64,000 nt of DNA from Deltaproteobacteria bacterium. Its GTDB lineage: Bacteria > Desulfobacterota > Desulfarculia > JACQYL01. Positions 49,565 to 59,241 of the stretch are shown here, piece by piece (position 1 is the first letter of the stretch; each line of letters starts with the position of its first letter). The notes below the pieces were generated by a model. That model ran no database searches. It was given only the letters and a program-made list of their open reading frames with translations, and was not told the DNA's origin. Both the position numbers and the translations under genes were made by a program. Where the stretch lies: positions 21,810 through 85,809 of the forward strand of contig JACQYL010000100.1 of the NCBI GenBank assembly GCA_016208165.1, in the 5' to 3' direction.

Positions 49565-50328
49565 TGGGCCGTGTGTTTCCTTTGAAGAACGATCCATGCG
49601 ATGATAGAGGCCGCCAACAAGATGACGGCCACCACTTGGGTGGCGGTCAGCGCTCCCCCGAAGGCTTCACCGCGGGGGTCCCCCCGGAATTCTTCTATGA
49701 TAAGCCGTGCGGTCGAGTGCAGGAATACGTACAGACAAAAGACCTGGCCCTGCCATTTCCTGTGGTTTCTGAATCCCCACAAGATAAAAAATATTAGAAA
49801 GAGAGCGGCGGATGAGTAGAGCTGGGTCGGGTGAATCGGAGTGAACAGTGGAGCCAGAGAGTTCGGATCGGTAAAAGTGACGGCGCAGAAATCGTCGGTG
49901 GGCTTACCATAGCAGCATCCGGCGAAGAAACATCCGATACGCCCGATGCCCTGCCCCAGAGCAATTCCCGGAGCCATCACGTCCGCGGTTCGCCACACGT
50001 CCATTTTCCATCGTCCGGCCAGGAAGAGGCCTGTGACCAGAGCGGCAATAAGCCCGCCCGAAAAGACCAGACCGCCTTTCCAGATTTCAAAGATCGAGAG
50101 CGGCGATTCGAGATATTCGTCCAAATAGAGAACCACGTAGAGGAGGCGGGATCCGATGATGGCTGCAAGGAGGAGATAGAAACAGAGATCCAGAATTTGC
50201 TGTTTCGGGATACCGGCCAAACGGCCTTCTCGGATCGAGAATGCCACGCCGGCGAGGAATCCTGCGGCCACGAGCACCCCGTAGGTGTGGATGGCGAAAC
50301 CATTGAATCGGATCAGGTCAGGATGCAT
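49561..50328 (-). CDS. lgt: Prolipoprotein diacylglyceryl transferase
   Basis: 255 residues with about seven membrane helices. The Lgt signature reads GRIGCFFAGCCYGKPTD; FNGFAIHTYGVLVAAGFLAG is the usual N-terminus, and HPTQLYSSAALFLIFFILWG and RLIIEEFRGDPRGE are the conserved C-terminal segments. It transfers diacylglycerol from phosphatidylglycerol to the lipobox Cys, the first step in maturing lipoproteins such as the two solute-binding proteins in this window. It overlaps lspA by 11 bases and kdsD by 4. Confidence 0.95.
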   Translation of the reverse strand: MHPDLIRFNGFAIHTYGVLVAAGFLAGVAFSIREGRLAGIPKQQILDLCFYLLLAAIIGSRLLYVVLYLDEYLESPLSIFEIWKGGLVFSGGLIAALVTGLFLAGRWKMDVWRTADVMAPGIALGQGIGRIGCFFAGCCYGKPTDDFCAVTFTDPNSLAPLFTPIHPTQLYSSAALFLIFFILWGFRNHRKWQGQVFCLYVFLHSTARLIIEEFRGDPRGEAFGGALTATQVVAVILLAASIIAWIVLQRKHTAQ

Positions 50329-50809
50329 GGGGTGCCGCTTTCTCGGACAAGATAAGAATTAGCAGCAATATCGAGCCCATGGTAACACTTGCATCGGCTA
50401 TGTTGAAAGCCGGCCAATGCCAGCCCTTCCAGTAGAAATCGAGAAAATCGACAACGTATCCCCATCGGATCCGATCGATCAGGTTTCCCCATGCGCCGCC
50501 GAACACCAAGCCGAGTCCGACGGCCCAAAGGCGCTTCTCCGGTCCCAATTTGCGAAAAAACAGCAAAATGACCACCATGGCTATAAGCGAGATTCCTGCA
50601 AACGCCAAGGTGCGCATCGGATTGGGGCTTCCTGAAAACAGGCCGAACGCTACGCCCGTGTTCCGAACATGCGTGAGATCGAACACGCCGTCGATCACGG
50701 TTACGGAACGCCGCCATTCCAAGTCCGTCTGTATCCAATGTTTCGAGACCTGGTCCAGCGCGATGACACCGACCACGGTGATGATAAACAGGAGCGTCTT
50801 GAATTTCAA
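50318..50809 (-). CDS. lspA: Lipoprotein signal peptidase
   Basis: 163 residues, four membrane helices, ending in a short cytoplasmic tail. Family A8 aspartyl peptidase motifs: GVIALDQVSKHWI, FDLTHVRNTGVAFGLFSG, and the catalytic region GAWGNLIDRIRWGYVVDFLD with both Asp residues. It removes the signal peptide from diacylglyceryl-prolipoproteins. It begins 17 bases after ileS and overlaps lgt, the classical ileS-lspA-lgt arrangement. Confidence 0.95.
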   Translation of the reverse strand: MKFKTLLFIITVVGVIALDQVSKHWIQTDLEWRRSVTVIDGVFDLTHVRNTGVAFGLFSGSPNPMRTLAFAGISLIAMVVILLFFRKLGPEKRLWAVGLGLVFGGAWGNLIDRIRWGYVVDFLDFYWKGWHWPAFNIADASVTMGSILLLILILSEKAAPHAS

Positions 50810-50826
50810 CAGGTCGAGCCTTTCGG

Positions 50827-53646
50827 CTAGATATTAGCACCACTTCCGGCTTGTGAGGCCTCGAGTTGACCGGCGCATGTCGCACACACTTCCGGGAATC
50901 GAGAGGAGGCTCCGATGTCCGCTCTGCGCTTCCAGCAGCGGGGACACTTCTCTCCGGCATACGCTTCAATGTGAATCGCCAGTCCTTCGAACAGGTCGCT
51001 GCGGTACGCCTGGTCCGGAGCCTTCCCGTCCGGTCCCAATTCGACCTGCGACACGATGGATGCAACTCGCAGGTCTTCGAGGTGTCGCTCGACGAGTTCG
51101 CGCAGGTTGTTCGAAGGGAACAAAACTACGCGTGCGTCGAGCGGATGGCCCACGATTTTGGCTTTTCGAGCCGGCTCGATGGCCTTGGTGATTTCGCTCC
51201 GGATATTCAGAAGCCGTTCCCAGCGTTCGGCAAGGTCATTATCGAGCTTGGATTCGTCTACGTCCGGAAACAAGGCCATGTGTACGCTGTGTACTCCCTT
51301 TGTTCCGCGAGGCAAACCGGACCAGATCTCCTCGGATGTAAAGGAAAGGACGGGCGCCATCAACCGGACCAGGGAATCGATGATCTCGTAAAGCACGGTT
51401 TGGGCTGATCGCCGTTCCTTCGATCCGCGGGGGGATGTGTACAAACGGTCCTTGAGCGCATCCAGGTAAAACGCGCTCATGTCCACCACGCAAAAGTTGT
51501 GTACCGAATGGAATACCGTGTGATACTCGAAGGTGTCGTACCCGGATCTGACCTTCTGAATCAGCTTGTGCAGAACATGAAGCGCATACCGATCCATCTC
51601 CGAAAGCGCCGAGTAGTCCACACGATCCGTATCGGGGTTGAAGTCACTGAGATTCCCCAGGAGGAACCTCCAGGTGTTTCGTATGCGCCGGTACGATTCC
51701 GTCAAGCGTTGCAGAATCTCGTCCGAGAGCCGAATGTCGTCACGGTAATCCTCGGCCGCTACCCACAATCTCAAGATCTCGGCTCCGTACTTCTTTATTA
51801 CGTCCTGGGGCGCCACCACGTTGCCCAGAGATTTGGACATCTTCCGGCCGTCACCGTCAACAACGAATCCATGGGTGAGTACGGTCCTGTATGGGGCCTG
51901 TCCGCGGGTGCCGACGGAAGCCAACAGGGAACTGTGAAACCAACCCCGGTGCTGGTCGCTCCCTTCCAGATACATGTCCGCCGGATAGTCGAGGTAATCC
52001 CGGTCCTCCAAAACCGCCGCCCAACTTACACCCGAATCGAACCATACATCCAGTATGTCCTTTTCTTTGGCAAACTCGGCTCCCTGACACTCGGGACACA
52101 CGGTTCCGTCCGGCAGCAGTTCTTGGACGTCTTTTTCGAACCAAACGTCCGCGCCGTTCCGTTCAATGAGCGACGTGACATTGTCCAATATGTCCTGATT
52201 GAGTATGGCGGCATTGCAGGATTTGCAGCGGAAAACAGCAATGGGAATACCCCAGGCCCGTTGCCGGGAGATGCACCAATCCGGTCGCGATTCGATCATG
52301 CCGTAGATTCGGTCACGTCCCCATGAAGGGAGCCATTTTACGGTCTGGATGGAAGCGAGTGAACGCTTCCTCAAGTCGTTTTTCTCCATCGAGATGAACC
52401 ACTGAGGAGTAGAGCGAAAAATGACCGGATTCTTGCAACGCCAGCAATGAGGATAGGAGTGGGTATAATCCTCCTTCAAAAGTAACATGCCGGATTCTTT
52501 TAATTTTCTGTTGACCGAGGTATTCGCGTCGAAGACGAACTCGCCGGCGAAATATTCAACATCGTCTGTGAAACGGCCTTGATCGTTAACAGGGGAATAG
52601 ATGTCCAGGCCGTAAAGCAAACCGGTTTCGTAGTCTTCCCGACCGTGCCCCGGAGCGGTGTGTACACACCCTGTTCCGGCCTCGAGCGTCACGTATGGGG
52701 CCAGAACAATCACTGATTCGCGGTCGTAGAGCGGGTGACGGCATTTAAACCCTTCGATGTCTTTCGCCTTTAAGGAATTCAGGATCCGATACTTTTCGAC
52801 GCCGAAGGCGGACATACAGGCAAAGAGCAGTCCTTCCGCAAGGATGTACACTTCATCGCCCACCTTTACGGCAAGGTAATCGAGATCAGGATGGAGCGCG
52901 ATGGCCAAATTGGCGGGTATGGTCCATGGGGTGGTGGTCCAGATCACCACAAAGACCTTCTCGCCTGTGAGTTCAGGGAACTTGGATCCCATATCCGTGA
53001 TCATGGGAAATTTCACAAAAATGCTCGGGGAAACGTGGTCTTCGTACTCGACCTCCGCCTCGGCCAGCGCCGTCTGGCAGGAACTGCACCAGTAGATGGG
53101 CTTCTTGCTGCGTATGACGCTTCCGTTCAGCATGAATTTGCCGAATTCACGCACGATGATGGATTGGTAGCGATGCGCCATGGTGAGGTAAGGATTTTCC
53201 CATTCGCCGAGCACGCCCAGGCGCTTGAATTCTTCCCTCTGAATATCAATAAATTCGGTGGCATATTTCGCGCAACGCCGGCGGATGTCCAAAATCGACA
53301 TCCGAGCCTTCTCCTCTCCCAACTGTTTTTCCACCTGATGTTCGATGGGAAGTCCGTGGCAATCCCAGCCCGGCACATATACGGCGTCGAAACCGCTCAT
53401 CTGTTTGGACTTAACTACAATGTCCTTGAGGATCTTGTTGAAGGCCGTTCCCATATGAATATGGCCGTTGGCATAGGGGGGGCCGTCGTGGAGGATGTAT
53501 CGCTGCTTTCCTCGGGAGGCTTCCCGGATTTGATGATACAGGTTCCCCTCTTCCCAGGATTTCAAAAGCTTGGGTTCGAGCTGGACTAGATTCGCTTTCA
53601 TCGGGAAAGATGTCGATGGGAGATTAAGGGTCTCTTTGTAATCCAT
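50827..53646 (-). CDS. ileS: Isoleucyl-tRNA synthetase
   Basis: About 939 residues from the ATG at 53646, which follows GGAGG; an upstream ATG at 53694 lacks one. Class I synthetase: HIGH motif in [18 protein letters not shown] (about 57-73), the CP1 editing domain with [17 protein letters not shown] nearby, KMSKS in [12 protein letters not shown], and a C-terminal zinc ribbon ([10 protein letters not shown], then CATCAG). It charges tRNA-Ile and edits Val-tRNA. The zinc ribbon identifies the bacterial-type IleS. First gene of the ileS-lspA-lgt-kdsD operon. Confidence 0.95.
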   Translation of the reverse strand: MDYKETLNLPSTSFPMKANLVQLEPKLLKSWEEGNLYHQIREASRGKQRYILHDGPPYANGHIHMGTAFNKILKDIVVKSKQMSGFDAVYVPGWDCHGLPIEHQVEKQLGEEKARMSILDIRRRCAKYATEFIDIQREEFKRLGVLGEWENPYLTMAHRYQSIIVREFGKFMLNGSVIRSKKPIYWCSSCQTALAEAEVEYEDHVSPSIFVKFPMITDMGSKFPELTGEKVFVVIWTTTPWTIPANLAIALHPDLDYLAVKVGDEVYILAEGLLFACMSAFGVEKYRILNSLKAKDIEGFKCRHPLYDRESVIVLAPYVTLEAGTGCVHTAPGHGREDYETGLLYGLDIYSPVNDQGRFTDDVEYFAGEFVFDANTSVNRKLKESGMLLLKEDYTHSYPHCWRCKNPVIFRSTPQWFISMEKNDLRKRSLASIQTVKWLPSWGRDRIYGMIESRPDWCISRQRAWGIPIAVFRCKSCNAAILNQDILDNVTSLIERNGADVWFEKDVQELLPDGTVCPECQGAEFAKEKDILDVWFDSGVSWAAVLEDRDYLDYPADMYLEGSDQHRGWFHSSLLASVGTRGQAPYRTVLTHGFVVDGDGRKMSKSLGNVVAPQDVIKKYGAEILRLWVAAEDYRDDIRLSDEILQRLTESYRRIRNTWRFLLGNLSDFNPDTDRVDYSALSEMDRYALHVLHKLIQKVRSGYDTFEYHTVFHSVHNFCVVDMSAFYLDALKDRLYTSPRGSKERRSAQTVLYEIIDSLVRLMAPVLSFTSEEIWSGLPRGTKGVHSVHMALFPDVDESKLDNDLAERWERLLNIRSEITKAIEPARKAKIVGHPLDARVVLFPSNNLRELVERHLEDLRVASIVSQVELGPDGKAPDQAYRSDLFEGLAIHIEAYAGEKCPRCWKRRADIGASSRFPEVCATCAGQLEASQAGSGANI

Positions 53647-53709
53647 GGATTCCTCCAACCGTCCGCGCGGAATTTGAAAACGTGAATAGACCACAAGGGA
53701 TCGGGGTTG

Positions 53710-54780
53710 TCAAGGCGCGCATTGGCCGTAGATCGAAGGGGCGCGGTCGAGAAGAGCGCGAAGCAGCGAGAAGGTATGATAAACATCTTGCTCATAGGCC
53801 ATACCGACCGGGGAGTGGAGGTACCGGCAGGGTACACTCAGCACCGATGTGAGGACACCGCCTCTCGACAGGTGAATGGCGCCTGCATCCGTGCCGCCGG
53901 TCAAAGGGCGCTTTGTCTGAAATGGAATGCCCGACTGGAGGGCCGTTTCCGTAACGGCCTTCACAAGAGCCGGTCTCACGAGGATATTTTTGTCAGCCAG
54001 GGTGATCGCCGGTCCGCATCCGATTCGAGTGGGCTGCTGGTGGGCCGGCGTTCCCGGCGTGTCGCCGGTGGTAGTCTCGACCACAAACGCCAGGTCCGGT
54101 CGGATGCGATGGGTGGCGGTTTTGGCGCCACGGAGTCCGGTTTCTTCATGGACGGCGAAATTGGCCACGAGCGTATAGCCCGGGGGATGGGCGTGGTAAT
54201 GCCTCAGCAGCTGGATGAGCAGCGCGCATCCAACGCGGTCGTCCAGGGCCTTACCGGTGAACATGCCTCCGGCCAGACGTCTGAAGGGCAGGGCGAGAAC
54301 TCCCGGCGTTCCCACCGTGATACCGAGTTTCTCCGTCTCATTCTTCGAACGGCTGCCGATGTCAATGAAAAGGCTGTCCAGTTGGATCGGCTTCTGCTGA
54401 TCTTCCGGACTTTGGACATGCGGAGGCGCGGCGCCGATAACTCCGGTGACGACGTTGCCCTGATGCGATAGCAAACTCACCTGATGCGCGGGTAGAATTC
54501 GGGGATCCCAACCACCGAGGGTCGCGAAGCGCAGCCAGCCTTCTTCCTCCACGCAGTTGACCATAAGTCCCACTTCGTCCATGTGGGCGTCCACCATTAC
54601 AGTGAAATCCCGGCCTTGGTCCAGAGTAACGGTCAGATTACCCATCACGTCGGTTTCAAAACATGTGTTCAGATCATTCAGTCGGTCCTTTATCCGCTCT
54701 CGCACGGGGTCTTCGAAACCGGAAACCCCGAAAGCAAGCGACAGATCCTCGACCACGTCAATGAGGTTGTCCATAATCAT
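53710..54780 (-). CDS. M42-family aminopeptidase (glutamyl aminopeptidase/FrvX-like)
   Basis: 356 residues. Di-metal site residues are in VMVDAHMDEVGLMVN, ALDDRVGCALLIQLL, and the Glu pair in VHEETGLRGAKTA; TGGTDAGAIHLSRGG is also typical. M42 enzymes form tetrahedral dodecamers and cleave peptides from the N-terminus. The ATG at 54780 overlaps the stop of the upstream CBS gene by 4 bases. It ends 63 bases before ileS on the same strand. Cytoplasmic. Confidence 0.92.
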   Translation of the reverse strand: MIMDNLIDVVEDLSLAFGVSGFEDPVRERIKDRLNDLNTCFETDVMGNLTVTLDQGRDFTVMVDAHMDEVGLMVNCVEEEGWLRFATLGGWDPRILPAHQVSLLSHQGNVVTGVIGAAPPHVQSPEDQQKPIQLDSLFIDIGSRSKNETEKLGITVGTPGVLALPFRRLAGGMFTGKALDDRVGCALLIQLLRHYHAHPPGYTLVANFAVHEETGLRGAKTATHRIRPDLAFVVETTTGDTPGTPAHQQPTRIGCGPAITLADKNILVRPALVKAVTETALQSGIPFQTKRPLTGGTDAGAIHLSRGGVLTSVLSVPCRYLHSPVGMAYEQDVYHTFSLLRALLDRAPSIYGQCAP

Positions 54781-55244
54781 CCGCGCACCATTTCTCTCAC
54801 CACCCGGAACAGACTGTCTATGGACAGGATCCCGATGGGCTTCCTGCCTTCCACAACCGGAAGGACCTGGAGGTCATCTTCCATGAGTTTATTGAATGCG
54901 TCCAACAACGATGCGGAAGGAGCGACGTCAACGTTCTGGAGCATGATTTCCGAGAGAGGCTTACGGGATTCGAGGCTGCAACGGTGGGTGAACCGGTCCA
55001 ATAGGCGGACTTCTCCCTCCTGACAGGAGTCATCGAAAGCGGCTTTGACTCTTTTCAATACTTGTTTGGGGGTAATGAGCCCCCGATAAGCATCGTTGGA
55101 GTCCACGGCTATGAGCGCGCTGCATTGGGCGTGTTTGTTCTCCATCTCCGTGAATCGATGTATGGCGTCTGCAACGGAGGCATCTTGTGAAATGGTGAAC
55201 AGCGTCTCGTCCATTAGCTCCCAGACCCGTTTCTTCATCGGCAT
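54777..55244 (-). CDS. CBS-domain pair protein
   Basis: 155 residues, essentially two CBS repeats (about 10-70 and 88-150): LFTISQDASVADAIHRFTEM, SALIAVDSNDAYRGLITPKQ, LDAFNKLMEDDLQVLPVVEG and RKPIGILSIDSLFRVVREMV. Such Bateman modules bind adenine nucleotides or similar ligands. No effector domain is attached. Its stop overlaps the M42 peptidase start, so it may regulate or be coexpressed with that enzyme. Confidence 0.88.
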   Translation of the reverse strand: MPMKKRVWELMDETLFTISQDASVADAIHRFTEMENKHAQCSALIAVDSNDAYRGLITPKQVLKRVKAAFDDSCQEGEVRLLDRFTHRCSLESRKPLSEIMLQNVDVAPSASLLDAFNKLMEDDLQVLPVVEGRKPIGILSIDSLFRVVREMVRG

Positions 55245-55319
55245 GACATGTCTCCTCTGAAAAAGGTGTACGATTCAAGCACCTGTGAGTATTAAGGTGG
55301 TGGGAATCGCGACGGGCTG

Positions 55320-57884
55320 TCAGGCGGAGTCGGCCCACGTTACTTGCCCCATGGCGTAAATATTCCCAATGAACTTGTGGTAAGGCAATACGCGAACGGT
55401 GGCGCCGATCTTTCCGGTTTCCGAGGTGGCCAGTATTCCACTGAACCGGTGGAGGCCGTCGCCTTCAACGCCGATCGGAGTCATTACAGCCGTGGTGCGA
55501 TCGAGGAAGTTGTTTTCCGGATCCAGAGCGCCGTAATACAGCTCCACCAACACGTCATCCGGACTCAGCCCTCCCAGAGCGACCTTAGCGTAAACCTGCA
55601 CACCCTCGCCCGAAGTTCGCGTAAAAGGACTGTCCGTGGTAACTTCCGTAACGCGGACATCCGACCAGTGCATCATGATCTTCTGGCGCCATCGGGCCAA
55701 CTGTTTGGCCTTTTCGAAATCGTGTTCGCTGAGGGCCATACAGTTCGCGGTCGAGGGGGCGTAACACTTTCGGGTGTATTCCTCAACCATACGATGGGAA
55801 TTGAAGACCGGGCACAGGTCGCCCATGGACCTCTTCATCTTAGCGATCCACTCCCGCGGCAGGCCGTCTTCCCCCCGAGCGTAAAACAGGGGGGCAACCT
55901 CCTTCTCGATCAGGTCATACACGTTTCTGCCTTCCACCTCGTCCTGATATTCCTCGTTCGCGTATTCCTCGCCCGATCCGATGGCCCAGCCGTTATCCAG
56001 GGAGTATGCCTCGTCCCACCAGCCGTCGAGAACGCTCAGGTTGAGTCCTCCATTCGCCGTGGCTTTCATCCCGCTGGTGCCGCAGGCCTCGAGGGGCCTT
56101 CGAGGAGTGTTCAGCCATACATCCGCCCCTTGCACCAGATATTGGGACACTTTGATATCATAGTCCTCGATGAAGGCGATTCGTTGGCGAAACCTCTCCA
56201 TCATACAGGTCTGAACAATCCGCTTGATGTACTCCTTGCCTTGCACGTCCTGGGGATGAGCTTTTCCGGCGTAAATGATCTGAACGGGACGTTTCGGGTT
56301 GTTCAGGATTCGATCCAGGCGATCCGGATCCCTCAAGAGCAGGGTCCCTCTTTTGTAAGTGGCGAAACGTCGACTGAACACGATGGTCAGACATTCCGGA
56401 TTCAAAGCTTCTTGTGAAGCTTCGATCTCCCGGCGTGAAGTTCCGCGTCGTTCGAGCTGTTTTCTTAGCCGCATCCGTGCGAACGATACCAGTCTGACTC
56501 TGAGCCGTTCCCTGGCCCGCCAAAGTTCGGTGTCCGGAATTGACGTAACCCGATCCCAAAGGCGTTTGTGGTCGGGATCCTCGACCCACCTCGGGCCCAG
56601 GTATCGATGATACAGGGTGGCCATTTCATCGGAAATCCAGGATGGGATATGAATGCCGTTGGTGATGGGCAGAATAGGGATATCCTCCACGGGAAAATGC
56701 CGCCAAACCTGCCGCCACATCTTTCTCGACACCGCGGCGTGCAGCTTGCTGACCGCATTGCTGGTGGCCGATAGGCGCAGAGCCAGCACGGTCATGCAGA
56801 AGTCCTCCTGATTGTCCCAGGGATTCGTGCGCCCGTATCCGAGAAGAGCCTGAATGTTCAAACCCAGCCTCGGAGCGTAGCTTGTGAAATATCTGCCCAT
56901 CAACTCCGCTGTGAAGTAATCATTGCCGGCCGGGACCGGAGTGTGCGAAGTGAATACATTGCTTCCGATGACGAATTCCCGCGCCTCGTCGAAGGAAAGT
57001 CCATGCTCTTCCCTGAGCATGCGAATGCGCTCGAACGGGACAAAGGCCGAATGGCCTTCGTTCATATGGTAAACCGTGGGAGTGATGCCCATGGCGCTAA
57101 GGGCGCGTACCCCCCCGATCCCCAGGATGATTTCCTGGCGGAGCCTCATTTCACGGTCTCCGCCATAGAGTTGGGCCGTGGTATTTCTGAATTCGACGGG
57201 GTTTTGTTCGATATTCGTGTCAAGCAGGTACAGGGGAACCCGGCCCACCTGCACTCGCCAGATCTGGGCGTAGGCGGCCCGTCCCTCGAAGGAAACCTCG
57301 ACGGTAAGCGCGTTTCCCCGGTCGTCTTTTACGGGGGTGGTGGGGAGTTGGAGAAAGTCGTTCTTCGGATAGATTTCCTGCTGCCACCCTTCAAAATTCA
57401 AGTATTGACGGAAGTATCCTTCCTGATACATCAATCCCACGCCGACCAATGGCACGTTCAGATCGCTCGCCGACTTCAGATGATCCCCACTCAAAATGCC
57501 CAATCCTCCCGAGTAGATAGGGAGGCATTCAGCAATGCCGTATTCAGCCGAAAAGTAGGCGACAAGGAAATTGCTCGGAGTGGACTTATCCAGGATATCA
57601 CACTTTGGACTAGCCAGATAGTCTTCAAGGACAAAGTGAACCCGTTCCAGATGAGCTAGAAAACCTTCGTCGGCGGCCGCGTCATCCAGGGTTTGCTGGT
57701 TGAGTCTGTTCAGCATGTGAACAGGATTGTGCTCGGACTGTTCCCAAATTTCCCGGTCCAGACGTTCGAACAAGGAAATAACTTCCGGATTCCAGGCGAA
57801 CCATAGATTGCGCGCTATGTCCGAGAGTGATTTCAATCGATCCGGAAGCGCCGGGAGTACGTTGAACTTAAGCAACGGTTTCAT
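55320..57884 (-). CDS. glgP: Alpha-glucan (glycogen) phosphorylase
   Basis: 854 residues. The short, Thermotoga/Thermus-type phosphorylase with an N-terminal DUF3417 domain (LPALPDRLKSLSDIARNLWF). PLP-binding lysine is in CGTSGMKATANGGLNLSVL; FTSHTPVPAGNDYFTAELMG and NGIHIPSWISDEMATLYHRY are conserved. It releases glucose-1-phosphate from alpha-1,4-glucans. GGAAAG lies before the ATG. Other glycogen genes are not adjacent. It is the left-hand gene of a divergent pair with nagZ. Confidence 0.93.
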   Translation of the reverse strand: MKPLLKFNVLPALPDRLKSLSDIARNLWFAWNPEVISLFERLDREIWEQSEHNPVHMLNRLNQQTLDDAAADEGFLAHLERVHFVLEDYLASPKCDILDKSTPSNFLVAYFSAEYGIAECLPIYSGGLGILSGDHLKSASDLNVPLVGVGLMYQEGYFRQYLNFEGWQQEIYPKNDFLQLPTTPVKDDRGNALTVEVSFEGRAAYAQIWRVQVGRVPLYLLDTNIEQNPVEFRNTTAQLYGGDREMRLRQEIILGIGGVRALSAMGITPTVYHMNEGHSAFVPFERIRMLREEHGLSFDEAREFVIGSNVFTSHTPVPAGNDYFTAELMGRYFTSYAPRLGLNIQALLGYGRTNPWDNQEDFCMTVLALRLSATSNAVSKLHAAVSRKMWRQVWRHFPVEDIPILPITNGIHIPSWISDEMATLYHRYLGPRWVEDPDHKRLWDRVTSIPDTELWRARERLRVRLVSFARMRLRKQLERRGTSRREIEASQEALNPECLTIVFSRRFATYKRGTLLLRDPDRLDRILNNPKRPVQIIYAGKAHPQDVQGKEYIKRIVQTCMMERFRQRIAFIEDYDIKVSQYLVQGADVWLNTPRRPLEACGTSGMKATANGGLNLSVLDGWWDEAYSLDNGWAIGSGEEYANEEYQDEVEGRNVYDLIEKEVAPLFYARGEDGLPREWIAKMKRSMGDLCPVFNSHRMVEEYTRKCYAPSTANCMALSEHDFEKAKQLARWRQKIMMHWSDVRVTEVTTDSPFTRTSGEGVQVYAKVALGGLSPDDVLVELYYGALDPENNFLDRTTAVMTPIGVEGDGLHRFSGILATSETGKIGATVRVLPYHKFIGNIYAMGQVTWADSA

Positions 57885-58004
57885 AGAATCTTTCCAAATT
57901 TAACATGTAGTTGGGTGGTGGCACATTGAATCGGTGTATACAGGTTCAAGAAATCATGTTTATTGAAAAGGCGGGTCGATTTCAACCCATTTCCAAAATG
58001 TGTT

Positions 58005-58032
58005 TTGTCTGAATCCGTTTTCCGGCTATGAT
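58005..58032 (+). promoter_or_regulatory. Sigma70-type promoter for nagZ
   Basis: TTGTCT (58005-58010), a 16-base spacer and TATGAT (58027-58032) lie 37 bases before the ATG at 58070. Motifs and distance fit a housekeeping promoter. Confidence 0.5.
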
Positions 58033-58069
58033 ATATTAGCATAGAGCATGCAATCGAGGAGCATAGAAT

Positions 58070-59059
58070 ATGGATTTGATGGAACACGCGGGACAGATTT
58101 TCCTCGTTGGATTCAGTGGAACCAAACCTCCTGTGGAACTCATGAGCCTCATCGGGGACATACGGCTTGGAGGCATCATTTTATTCAAGCGAAATCTCGA
58201 AGAGCCCCAGCAGATAACGGCTTTGGCGGATAACGTGCAGGCCCGCGCCAAGTCCCTTAACCTTCAACCGCTTTTCAACGCTGTTGACCAGGAGGGAGGG
58301 GTTGTTGCCAGGCTCGGCCAACCGTTCACCGTATTTCCTTCGCAAGGGGAGCTTCCTGAAGGCACCGGCTATGGTGCATGTTACGATCGTGGCGCCTTGA
58401 TGGCGAGCGATCTGATCAGAGCCGGATTCAATATCAATCTGGCGCCCGTGCTGGACGTTCGGAGGCTCGATGATTCCTCGAGAACGGGGCTTCGAAGTTT
58501 CTCGAACGATCCCTTGCGGGTGGCGGAGCTGGGCATCGGCTTGATTCGAGGCCTGCAGCAAAACGGGGTGATGGCCTGCGCCAAGCATTTTCCCGGTCTG
58601 GGAAGAGCTACACGCGATCCCCACGAGGAACTGCCGTCGGTTCCGGGATCGCTGGAAAAGGATCTAATTCCCTTCAGAGCCGCCATCGCTCAGGATGTAG
58701 CCGGCATAATGATGGGCCACGCCCTGTACCCGGATAAAGACCCGGACCGTCAGGCGAGTCTATCACCCAGATTAATCCAAGGCTTGTTGAGACATGACTT
58801 GGGTTATCGAGGACTGGTGCTGTCCGACGATTTGGAAATGGGCGCCGTAGCCAAACAATATTCGATCGAAGAGTCCGCTCTGCTCGCATTTGAAGCCGGC
58901 TGTGACATTCTGCTCGTCTGCAGCCGGCTAGAAAAGGTGGAGGACTGTTTTCGGACCATTATGGCGGAGGTCGAAAAAAGCGAGGCTCTTAAACAAAGGC
59001 TCAGGGAATCGGTTCAGCGCATTCTGACCGTGAAAACCCGCCGGCTCTCTTTCACTTGA
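58070..59059 (+). CDS. nagZ: Beta-N-acetylhexosaminidase (GH3)
   Basis: 329 residues, a single GH3 TIM barrel. MEHAGQIFLVGF at the start, GGIILFKRNLEEPQQ, the substrate-binding KHFPGLGRATRDPHEELP with the catalytic His loop, GIMMGHALYPDKDPD and the nucleophile Asp in LVLSDDLEMGAVAK. NagZ removes GlcNAc from anhydromuropeptides in peptidoglycan recycling. No signal peptide, so cytoplasmic. Length fits the Gram-negative enzyme. Confidence 0.92.
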   Translation: MDLMEHAGQIFLVGFSGTKPPVELMSLIGDIRLGGIILFKRNLEEPQQITALADNVQARAKSLNLQPLFNAVDQEGGVVARLGQPFTVFPSQGELPEGTGYGACYDRGALMASDLIRAGFNINLAPVLDVRRLDDSSRTGLRSFSNDPLRVAELGIGLIRGLQQNGVMACAKHFPGLGRATRDPHEELPSVPGSLEKDLIPFRAAIAQDVAGIMMGHALYPDKDPDRQASLSPRLIQGLLRHDLGYRGLVLSDDLEMGAVAKQYSIEESALLAFEAGCDILLVCSRLEKVEDCFRTIMAEVEKSEALKQRLRESVQRILTVKTRRLSFT

Positions 59060-59241
59060 GAGTCGAAGGGGACCGTCCGACAGCCTGAGCCTCGCTGGAA
59101 CGCCAAATTCAACTCGAAAGCGTACGAAACAGATGAATCGTCGGTTCGAGCTGTAGCTTTCCACGGCTGTACCCGGCATAAACCGCTTACTTCAAAATTC
59201 CAGGCGAGGGCGCTGCAAACCGGCGATTCAGGAAATGGAAA

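Noticed and set aside
55344..56417. 357-codon plus-strand frame
   Set aside because: Antisense to glgP, no motif; an effect of codon bias.
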